A stretch of DNA of 64,000 nt from Hyphomonadaceae bacterium (GTDB lineage Bacteria; Pseudomonadota; Alphaproteobacteria; Caulobacterales; Hyphomonadaceae), in NCBI GenBank assembly GCA_024742355.1, contig JANSYM010000004.1, forward strand, positions 248,001 to 312,000, given 5' to 3'. The notes below the pieces were generated by a model that saw only the letters and a program-made list of their open reading frames with translations, was not told the DNA's origin and ran no database searches. The stretch's first letter is position 1, and each line of letters begins with the position of its first letter. The translations under genes and the position numbers were made by a program. Below are positions 18,413 to 28,500 of this stretch, one piece after another.

Positions 18413-19489
18413 ATGAAAACGCACGCAGCAATTGCTTTTTCGCCAGATGATCCGCTCAGGATTGAGGCGGTCGATCTCGCCGATCCGGGGCCTGGCGAAG
18501 TGCGAGTCAGGATGCAAGCATGCGGCATCTGCCGAAGCGATCTCAGTGCGCTTGAAGGCAAGGAGACCGTCCATTTTCCGGTTGTGCTCGGGCATGAAGG
18601 CGCGGGCTACGTGGATGCGATCGGACGAGGTGTCACCGCGCTCAAGGAAGGTGACGAGGTCGTCCTGTCCTGGACCCCGGCATGCGGAACCTGCGCCAGT
18701 TGTCTGCGCGGCGAGGTTCATCTTTGTGCGTCTGTCAACATGACCACCGAGGGGCGGGGGCCACTGACGTTTCAGGGGCAGCCATTGGATCGGTTCATGG
18801 CGCTGGGCGCGTTTAGCGAGCATGTCGTCGTCCCTGAGAAGATGGCTGTTCCAGTGCAGTCAGCTTTGGCGCCGACTCACAGCTGCCTGATCGGGTGCGG
18901 GGTAACGACCGGGTTTGGGGCTGCTGCGAACACTGCCGGGATTCGTTGGGGTGAACGCGTCGCGGTGATTGGTTGCGGCGGCGTTGGTCTGGCCGCAGTG
19001 CAGGGCGCCCGTATTGCAGGCGCGCGCCAGATCATTGCCGTGGACCCGATCGCCGATCGCCGAGACGCGGCTATCGCGCTTGGCGCAACGACCGCGATTT
19101 CGCCCGACAATATGCGAGAAACAATCATCGAGATGAGCAATGGCGGCGTCGATGCCGCGATCGAATGTGTCGGAGAGTCATCGGTCATGGCCGAGGCATT
19201 CATGCTCATTCGGCCAGGCGGGAGATGCGTCGTCGTCGGTTTGCCAGCCTATACTGACCTGCTCAAGATTCCGGCGGTGATGTTGTTGCAGGAGAAAACC
19301 CTTACGGGGTCCATTTACGGCTCCGCCAATCCGGCCACAGATTTCCAGAAGATCGCATCGCTGGCAGATTCCAAACAGCTCCTGTTTGAACCGCTGGTCG
19401 ACAAGATCCGCCCGTTTTCGGAGATCAATGACGGCTTCGAAGAGATGCGGAGTGGTGCGTCTGTGCGGGTCGTGTTGTCATTCGACTGA
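18413..19489 (+). CDS. Zn-dependent alcohol dehydrogenase (MDR family)
   Basis: CGICRSDLSALEG, LGHEGAGYVDAIGRGV, CGTCASCLRGEVHLC; GCGGVGLAAVQGARIAGA. Start taken at ATG 18413 rather than TTG 18359. Confidence 0.93.
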   Translation: MKTHAAIAFSPDDPLRIEAVDLADPGPGEVRVRMQACGICRSDLSALEGKETVHFPVVLGHEGAGYVDAIGRGVTALKEGDEVVLSWTPACGTCASCLRGEVHLCASVNMTTEGRGPLTFQGQPLDRFMALGAFSEHVVVPEKMAVPVQSALAPTHSCLIGCGVTTGFGAAANTAGIRWGERVAVIGCGGVGLAAVQGARIAGARQIIAVDPIADRRDAAIALGATTAISPDNMRETIIEMSNGGVDAAIECVGESSVMAEAFMLIRPGGRCVVVGLPAYTDLLKIPAVMLLQEKTLTGSIYGSANPATDFQKIASLADSKQLLFEPLVDKIRPFSEINDGFEEMRSGASVRVVLSFD

Positions 19490-19554
19490 GTGAGGCAGGC
19501 CCGGTCGGGGGCGTCGGTATGGCCCGGCACAAGGTGAATTTTCGCCTGGATGCG

Positions 19555-20847
19555 TCAATCCCGAAACGATTTCGCCATGGCGTCCTGGGCTGGGCGCAGG
19601 AGGTATGACAATACACTCCTTTGTCCCGTATTGATGGACACGTCGACGGGCATGCCCGGTAGCAATTCGAACTCATCCGGGAAATTTCCTTCAGTCTCGA
19701 ATTCGATGACGGCCTGATAGAATTCGAACCCGGATTCCGGATCGGCGATCGTATCTGCCGAGACTTTGATAACGGTCCCGTTCATTTCCGGCGTGATGCC
19801 GCGGCTGAATGCAGAGAAACGCAGCACGGCGGTTTGGTTCTCGGCGATCCGATCGACATCCTGAGGAAGGATTTGGACACTTGCCACCAGACCCTTGTCC
19901 TGTGGCACGATGTACATGATGGCGTCGATTGGCGCGATAACGCCGCCAATCGTGTGCGCCTGAACGCCAAGAACACGCCCGGCATGGGGCGCGCGTATGC
20001 TCAAGCGTTCTCGACCGATCTGGAGGACTGTCCGCTGTTCAACGAGCTCAGCGATCTCTGTCTTCGTGTCAGACAGCTGCTCGGCAACCTCTTGTCGAAA
20101 ATCGTCTTCAATCTGCAATAATTGCAATCTGGTTTCGCCGATTTCAACTTTCAGGCGCGCGATTTCGGCACGATTGACTTCGATGGCGCCTGACACTTCG
20201 GCCTGTTGCCTTTGCAGTGACAGAACCCGTGGTTTCGGAACCAGTCCTTTTTCGAGAAGATCCGAGAGCCCCTCAATTTCGAGTTCCAGTAATTCAGCCT
20301 GGACATGACGGGATTCAATATCTGCTTCCAGCCCGTCAATTCGGCGGCGCAATTGATCGACGCGCTCATTGAAGATCGAAGCTTGAGTCCGGCGATTGGC
20401 GCGCCTGACGTCAAAAAGCTGCGCCTGTGATGCGTAGGCTTCAGAGGTCGCCAGATCGTCAATCAGGCCAGACGCGGCATTCGGTAGGGGCATCGCATTT
20501 GCGCCACCTGCTTCGGCGTTCAGGCGGATTTCCGCCGCGAGCAGCTCCTGAAGGCGCGCATTGAGCGCGGCCAGTGCCGCGATGGATTCCCGATCATCGA
20601 GTTCGACAAGCACATCGCCCTGGGACACCAGGTCCCCCTCATCGACAAATATTTCGGAGACGACGCCGCCGTCCAGGTGCTGAACAGCTTTGTGATGGCC
20701 TTCCACAGTGATGGTTCCTGTCGCCAGCACGGCGCCCTCGAACGGCGCGAGATAAGACCAGGCCAACAGCCCACCGAACACCAATCCGATGACCGACCAG
20801 CCGAGCGTGAAGAGCGGCATGGCGTTTCTGAAACCGCGATCAGCCAT
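19555..20847 (-). CDS. HlyD/PrtE-family type I secretion periplasmic adaptor
   Basis: SYLAPFEGAVLATGTITVEGHHKAVQHLDGGVVSEIFVDEGDLVSQGDVLVELDD typical membrane-fusion protein; downstream of ABC exporter. Confidence 0.93.
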   Translation of the reverse strand: MADRGFRNAMPLFTLGWSVIGLVFGGLLAWSYLAPFEGAVLATGTITVEGHHKAVQHLDGGVVSEIFVDEGDLVSQGDVLVELDDRESIAALAALNARLQELLAAEIRLNAEAGGANAMPLPNAASGLIDDLATSEAYASQAQLFDVRRANRRTQASIFNERVDQLRRRIDGLEADIESRHVQAELLELEIEGLSDLLEKGLVPKPRVLSLQRQQAEVSGAIEVNRAEIARLKVEIGETRLQLLQIEDDFRQEVAEQLSDTKTEIAELVEQRTVLQIGRERLSIRAPHAGRVLGVQAHTIGGVIAPIDAIMYIVPQDKGLVASVQILPQDVDRIAENQTAVLRFSAFSRGITPEMNGTVIKVSADTIADPESGFEFYQAVIEFETEGNFPDEFELLPGMPVDVSINTGQRSVLSYLLRPAQDAMAKSFRD

Positions 20848-22570
20848 TAACCTGGTCTCCGTCGCGTGCGGCCAGCGAAATGCGCTGGTTGGCTGCCAGA
20901 TCGGCGAGGACTGAATCGCGCGGTCCGAACAATCTGACTTCACCGTCCACCAGAACGAGGAGCTTGTTGCAATGCACGACTGTATTCGGTCGATGAGCGA
21001 TGATCACGGTCGTTGCGCCGCGCGCCTTCAATCCCTGGATTGACGCCTGCAGCGCGGCCTCGCCGTCTTGATCGAGATTAGAGTTTGGCTCGTCCAGGAT
21101 CACCAGGTTCGGTGATCCGTAGAGCGCCCGTGCCAGACCGATGCGTTGTCTTTGTCCCGCCGAAAGGTAGGCGCCGCCTTGACCGATCTGCGTGTTATAG
21201 CCCTCGGGAAGACTCTGGATCATTGCGTGGCAACCGGCATGCTCAGCTGCGGCCAATACCTGTTCCGGGGTCGCATCGTCTTCAAATCGCGAAATGTTCT
21301 GCCCGACAGTTCCATCGAATAGGTCTATCTGCTGCGGCATATAGCCAAGCTGGGGCCCGAGCGTGTGACGCGGCCAGGCCGACACTTCGCTGCCGTCAAG
21401 ACGAACAGCGCCGATCCGTGCCGGCCAGATGCCGACCAGGAGTTTTGACAGAGTCGTTTTTCCCGAAGCACTCGGGCCGATAATGCCGAACGTGTCGCCT
21501 GCCTCAAGCTTGAACGAAACCTGCTTCAATACCGGCTTGTCAGCGTTTGGTGGGCCGCCCGAGACGTTCTGGAACTCAATATCACCCCGGATCGCCGGCA
21601 AGATGTTTTCCTCTGGGATGGCCGGAGCGTCGGCGAGGGCCGCAGACAGGTGTGTCCATGACTGATGCACGGAAACGAAGCTGGACCAATGTCCGATGAA
21701 CTGTTCGATCGGGGCGATCGCTCTGCCCATGATGATCGAAGCGGCGATCATCGCGCCCGGCGTCGATTGGCCAATGATGGCGAGCCATGCCCCGATCCCG
21801 AGAATCGCGGACTGCATGAACAGACGGCTGGCCTTACTGGCCGACTTGAAACTGTTGGTGACAATGGCGGAGCTGTGTTTGCTGGCGTCCGCAGCGTGGT
21901 TGAGGTCGCGCCAATTGGCTTGCACGTTTTTGCGCATTCCCAGGGCATCCAGCGTTTCAACTGTCCGCGTCATTTCCAGAACCAGGCCGCGCGACTTCTG
22001 CTCCGTTTCCAACAGTTTTTTCAGTCGCTGCTGCGTCAGCACATGATTGCTGATCGCCAGCGCCACGATCACCAGGCAGCCAAAAATCGCCCAGACGCCG
22101 AACAGCCAGTGCAACAGGAACAGCGCCAGGAAGAACAGTGGCGTCCAGGGCACATCGAACATGGCACCGAGGGCGGGACTGCTGACAAATTGCCGGATGG
22201 TCTTCAAATCGCGCAAAGGCGCATCTGTCGGTTGTCCAGGTGAAACCAGGCTGGCGGTCAGCGCCGCCGAGGTCGCGGCATCGGCAAGGTCATGTTCCAG
22301 GCGCGATGCGACGACCGACAGCAGCACCTGCCGAATCCAATCGAGCGCGCCCAGAGTCGCGAACAGGACAAAAATCAGAACCGTGAGCGAAACCAGGGTT
22401 GGCACGGAATTGCTCGCTAGCACCCGATCATAGACCTGGAGCATATAGAGCGGCCCGGTGAGCATCAACAGATTGATGAACATGCTGAAGCCGCCCAGCC
22501 CCCAAAGCGTGCGTCGGGATTTGGCCAGGGTACTGGCCAGTGGTGACGGGGCGCCTGGTTCACGCATCAT
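20840..22570 (-). CDS. Type I secretion ABC transporter permease/ATPase (PrtD/HlyB-like)
   Basis: Walker A GPSASGKTTLSKLLVG, signature YLSAGQRQRIGLARALYG, Walker B LVILDEP; start chosen near MMREPGAPSP (22570/22567). Confidence 0.92.
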   Translation of the reverse strand: MMREPGAPSPLASTLAKSRRTLWGLGGFSMFINLLMLTGPLYMLQVYDRVLASNSVPTLVSLTVLIFVLFATLGALDWIRQVLLSVVASRLEHDLADAATSAALTASLVSPGQPTDAPLRDLKTIRQFVSSPALGAMFDVPWTPLFFLALFLLHWLFGVWAIFGCLVIVALAISNHVLTQQRLKKLLETEQKSRGLVLEMTRTVETLDALGMRKNVQANWRDLNHAADASKHSSAIVTNSFKSASKASRLFMQSAILGIGAWLAIIGQSTPGAMIAASIIMGRAIAPIEQFIGHWSSFVSVHQSWTHLSAALADAPAIPEENILPAIRGDIEFQNVSGGPPNADKPVLKQVSFKLEAGDTFGIIGPSASGKTTLSKLLVGIWPARIGAVRLDGSEVSAWPRHTLGPQLGYMPQQIDLFDGTVGQNISRFEDDATPEQVLAAAEHAGCHAMIQSLPEGYNTQIGQGGAYLSAGQRQRIGLARALYGSPNLVILDEPNSNLDQDGEAALQASIQGLKARGATTVIIAHRPNTVVHCNKLLVLVDGEVRLFGPRDSVLADLAANQRISLAARDGDQVNG

Positions 22571-22587
22571 GTGTGACCAATGGGAGA

Positions 22588-25500
22588 TTACCCGGCAGCA
22601 TCCCACATGTCTGAAGCTTCCAGCATGTCGAGTTCGCCTTCATCCAGAAGCACGCGCATATCGACATCATCTCGCGTGAAGTCTGGGATCGTATCGCGTA
22701 TGGGAGCTTCATAGGGATTCAGCGTTGCAAAATCGGTTCCGTAGGTTGCGCTGGACGCTGCAAGCTTTGCGCCAAAACTGAAATAGTCTTGCGCGGTCAT
22801 GTCCAGGGTCACTTGCGGAGCCAATTCAGATTGCGCGAAACCGGGTGCATCATATTGAATTAATGAGGAAAAATCGAATGTGTTGGTCGCTTCGGTGGGC
22901 GTGAAATCCGTGCCCAGTTTAACCGTGTTCAACCCGGAAGTGTTGACCGGTTGATTGGCGGCAAACGCCGCCGCGCTGACTTTGCCGCTGGCGCCGCCCG
23001 ATTGCGGGATGAACTCGACATAATCGATACGGGCGTTCTCCGATCCCTGGCTCTGTGCACTGAGGGTCAGGACATCGCCTGGATTGATCTGAATATCGGT
23101 GAGCGTGACCGTCCGCAAATTGGACGCCACGACGCCGTGATGCCCGCCATCCTGATCAAACGTAATGACCCCGACCGAGACGCCATTGATCAGAACGTCA
23201 AGCGTAGAAACGCCATCATTCTCGTCGAAAATGGTAATCGCGATATCGTTGAGACCGGAGCTCACGCCCGCGGCATCGAGATCCAGGCTCGCCGCCCCGA
23301 ATGCATCCCGGCCAAGCCGGATCAATTGTCCGCCATCTGCGACGCTGCGATCACGAACCGAGAATCCATACTCAATCGTAAACGCTTCGGCTTGAACCCG
23401 GACGGGGCCTGCTGGCGGCGCGGTGTCGATGTCTTGCACGGTGACGTTCAGCCCGCCGTCGACATATCCAACCGCAGTTGCATTGATCAGTATGTTTTGG
23501 TCGCCGTCGACGACGCCGTCCAGGACGCCGGATACGACAAACGATGCGGAGTTTTGACCGGCCAGAATTGTCACCATGCTTGGCAAGGTCGCCTCACCGA
23601 GGTCCGAGCCGTTCAAATCTACGACAAGATCAAGGTTAGGGTTCGCATCGTTGCGCGACACGGTGGCAATCAAGGCGCCATCTTCCGTCAAGGTCGCCTG
23701 CGTTGATGTAATTGTGAGAGAAGGAACATCGACATCGAGAACGCCAATGTTGTGAATGCTCAGAACCCTGATGCCGCTGATCGCCAAATCCACGGATGTG
23801 TATACGTCTCCATCCACTATTCCGTCCATGACACCCGAGATGGTGAAAGTCGCCGAGGCTTGACCCGCTGGAATGATCACCGACGAGGGGACTGACAATT
23901 CGTCTGAGCGGGCGTCGATTGATACGAGCAGATCTGATGATAGGTCCGCAGTCTGGCGTGTTATGGTTACATCGGCGCTGCCACCCTCGTCGAATGTCGA
24001 TGATGTGATCGTGTGAGTGATACTTGGCGGGGGTGGCGGGGGCGGAGGCGGCGGCGGGGGTGGTGGTGGCGGCACAGTCCCATCTACGAAATTGGACAAG
24101 GAGAGTGTGGAGGTCGTCACACCGCTAAGCGTGATGACATCTCCGTTGCCAAAGTCGATGCGCGTGTCCAAGCCCGATTGTTGAGCTAGCGCGAACGCCT
24201 GTGCGGCACTGAATCCAGTATTTGTGACATCAATCACATCGTCGAGCGCAGAGAATTCAAACACCAGGGCTGATTCATCGCCGGTTGCGTATGCTACGGT
24301 ATCACTTCCTGTGCCGAGTATGATCTGATCAGAACCAGCTCCGCCACTGATAAAGTCGTCGCCGTCTTCTCCCCAAAGAATATCGTCACCGTCTCCGCCG
24401 AACAACACATCATTGCCTGTGCCGCCTGCGACTTGATCGTTTCCAGCGCCCCCCAGGAGATAGTCATCATCTTGATTCCCGATCACAAAGTCATCGCCTG
24501 CGCCGCCTGAAACAAGATCATTACCGGGGCCGCCAAACACACGGTCATTTCCGGCCCGGCCGTAAACCTGATCATTCGCCGCGTTTCCGTTTATCAGATT
24601 GTCCCCATCATCACCGTACAAAAGGTCGCTCTGCCACCCACCAGAAATGTTCTCGATGTTGGCGATCTGAAGATTGTAGGATGTGCTTATTAACAGGTCG
24701 AACAGAGTGCCGGTTCCTGCGGCGAGGTCCGCGTGGATTTGAAGGTTCGCATTGGCCCAAATGCCAACACTGTCTGTCCCCGTCCCGCCATCGAGGACAG
24801 CGTCGCCGCGACTGATACGGAACTCATCGTCGCCGTGGCCGCCGAGTAATGTGTCATTTCCATCGCCGCTGTGCAGGACGTCGTTCCCGGCGCCGCCATC
24901 AAGGATATCGTCTCCGTCATCTCCGGAAATGATGTCATTGCCATCCTGAGTTCGGATGATGTCCGCGCCCGCGGTGCCTCTGATGTAGTCGAAGGAACTC
25001 GATCCGATTGTGGCAGCGGTGCCACCGCCGTCGATGTCGACGATGTCGATAGTTCCCGTGAACCCAGCGTGACCAGGTGCCGATATATCGACCAAGAGGG
25101 TTTGGTCGCCATCTGGAATATTGTCGAGAACTGCGGTGAGGTCGAGGGCCGTGAAAGATCGCCCTGCCGCCAGCGTAGTTTGTGATGTTACGTTGAGTTC
25201 ACTGCCATCGCTGACTGTGATGGTGACCGTGAGCGGTGTGTTGATGTCATCCGAGTACCGCGTCAAGCGAAATTGCGCTGTGTGCCCTTCGGCCAACGCG
25301 CTCGGAAATCCTGTGATTGAAAGAGTCTGGCTATCTATGTCCAAGACCGAAAAATCGGCACTGCCACCAACGTGACCCAAAGCCGACCAGTCGATCGTGA
25401 CGGGTTGATTGCCATCGGCAAGGCCGTCCTGCACGCCTGAAATCGTGAAATTCGCGGACGTTTGCCCAGCCAGGATCGTAACCGTCGAGGGAATTGTGGC

Positions 25501-28500
25501 TTCCCCCGAGTCCGAGCTTGTCAGGTCGACCACCAGATCAGAGCTGAGGTCAGCATTGTTGCGGAAAACTGTGCCGACGAGGCTTCCATCCTCGGCGAAC
25601 GTCGTATCCGGTACGAAGACCGATAGCGTGGCCGTATCGATATCCGCGATTGTGATTCCGAATGAATGGATAGGGGTTCCGCCGCTGCTCAAATCAATTT
25701 GAACTGGCTGGTCGCCATCCTGGAATCCATCCTGAACACCAAGAATTGTGAATGTTGCTGAGGTCTGCCCTGCCGGAATCGTGACCTGTGAGGCCGCAAT
25801 GGCTTCGGTTCCATCAGAGAGCGCGATGTCAACAACCAGATCCTGAGACGTGTCCGGTGAAGTACGGGTCAACGTGACATCAGCGGAACCATCTTCGGCA
25901 AAAATTGTCGAGGTGATTGCGTGCGTCACGCCCGGAGGTGGAGGTGGTGAAGGGTTTATGTCTTGCACAGTCACGTTTAATCCGCCGTCCACATACCCGG
26001 CTGCGGTCGCACTAATCAGAATGTTTTGATCGCCATCAACGACGCCGTCCTGGACGCCCGTGATCGTAAATCTTGTCGATGCGTGACCTGCAGGGATGGT
26101 GACAGAATCGGGCACAATCGCCTCGCCAACATCCGAGCTGGCCAACTCCACCACTAAATTGAAATTCGAATTTGGATCGTTGCGAAATAACAATACCGAA
26201 ATGCTGCCGTCTTCGGCGATCGTGGTGGTGGTGTTATCAATGACCAGAGTCGGAACGTCGCGATCGAGTACGACGACATGGAATGAGTCAATCGTGTTGC
26301 CTGCATAAACCAATTCCACGGGTATCCGAAAATTGCCGTCGACGATGCCGTCTTGCACACCATCAATCGCAAATGTCGTCGATGTCTGGCCAGCCGGAAT
26401 CGTAATTGTAGCGGGTGCAGAAATCTGATTTGGGCCGATCGGAACGAGCGACACCACTAGATCAGTCGAAAAATCTCCAGACGTGCGTGTTACGGTGACA
26501 TTGGTCGAACCGTCTTCGTAAATCGAGGGCGTCCAAACATGATGCGTCAATCCAGGGGCTGGCGGCGGAAGCGGTGGTGGTGGCACTGCCGCATCCGCGA
26601 AGTTGGTTAGTGTGAGCGAACTCGCATTAACAGAATCCAGAGTAATGATATCTCCATTCCCAAAGTCGATTTGGGTGTGGAATCCGGTTTGTTGCGCAAG
26701 CGCCAACGCTTCCGATCTCGTTAATCCTGTGCCGGTGACGTCGATAATGTCATTTGCAATCGAAAACCCGAACAGCGTGTCGGCATCGTCTCCGGTTGAA
26801 AATTGAACAACGTCAATGCCGGAATTGAGATAGATCAGATCATTACCTGCGCCTCCGATGAAATAGTTGATTCCGCCTCCGTCGGACAGAATGTCATTTC
26901 CGTCACCGCCCGAAATCGTATCATTGCCGACACCGCCATTCAGTTGATCGTCGCCAGAGTCTCCAAACAGTGTGTCATCGCCATCCAAGCCACTTATGGT
27001 GTCATCGTCCGCGCCGCCAGAGATCCAGTCGTTTCCGAATCCTCCGTGCAAGTCGTCATTTCCCGCCATGCCAAGAATCTGATCTTGACCGGCATTGCCG
27101 ACTATCAAGTTGTCTTGGGAATCTCCCGTCAATACGTCATCTCGGACGCTCCCTAGCAGATTCTCAACCTCCGTAATCTGCAACGAATAGGTGGTTCCGC
27201 GATTTAAATCAGAAACGGTACCGAGCCCGGTGGTCAAATTTAGATCTACGCTCACGCCCGCTACGAAACGAAAGCCGATGGCGTCAATTCCGGCTCCGCC
27301 GTCGACGACTGCATCTCCTCGATCAGGCTGGATCAGATCATCGCCGTCCCCCCCGATCAAAGTATCAGTTCCGTTCCCTGCGACCAGGTAATCGTTGCCG
27401 GCCCCACCATCCAGAACGTCGTCACCATCGCGCCCCATCAGTGCATCATCTCCATCTAGGCCTCGGATGATGCTGCCATTGTTTGATGCGCTAAGAAGAT
27501 CATCTCCGGGCGAACCGATCGATTCCGGCAGTGCGCCTGTTTGCGGGATGAACTCGACATAATCGATACGGGCGTTCTCCGATCCCTGGCTCTGTGCGCT
27601 GAAGGTCAGAACATCGCCTGGATTGATCTGAATATCTGTGAGCGTGACTGTTCGCAGATTGGACGCCACGACGCCGTGATGCCCGCCATCCTGATCGAAG
27701 GTCACGACGCCGACCGAGACGCCATTGATCAAAACGTCGAGGGTCGAGACGCCATCATTCTCGTCGAAAAAGGTAATCGCGATATCATTCAGACCAGAGC
27801 TCACGCCCGCTGCATCTAGGTCCAGCGTGGCCGTGCCGAACGCATCTCTGCCAAGTCTTATCAACTGACCGCCATCCGCAACGCTGCGGTCGCGCACGGA
27901 AAAGCCATTCTGGATCGTGAACGCTTCCGCCTGAATCCGAACCGGCGAACCCACACTCGTTCCGCCATCCGCGTCCAGGATGTTCACGGTTCCGCTAAAC
28001 CCTGCATATCCGGGCGCGGTCAGCGTCACGACAACAGATTGATCACCGTCCGGAATGTGGTCGATCAAAGCGTGCAAATTGAAGTACACGTTGGAGACGC
28101 CGGGCCCAATGTCAAACTGAGACAATTGAGCGCCCAATCCTGCTTCACTCGTGTCACTAATGGTGACAGTCACCGGAACGACAGAGCTAATGTCGTTGGC
28201 AATCCTGGAGATATGTAGGAGTGCCGTGTCCCCTTCGACCAGGGCCGTCGGAAACCCGATAACAGATAGGGACTGAGCATCGATGTCGCGAACGGTGAAG
28301 GTATCGCTTCCGCCAATGTGTCCTGGCGCCGTCCAGTCGATCGAAACAATCTGGTCGCCGTCGACAATACCGTCGTGGACGCCCCAGATCACGAATCCGT
28401 TTGACGTTTGTCCGGCGGAGATTGTGACGGTTCCGTGCACGACTGCTTCACCGGTGTCGGAGCTGACTAGTGTGACGACCAAATCCGACGAAAGGTCGAT

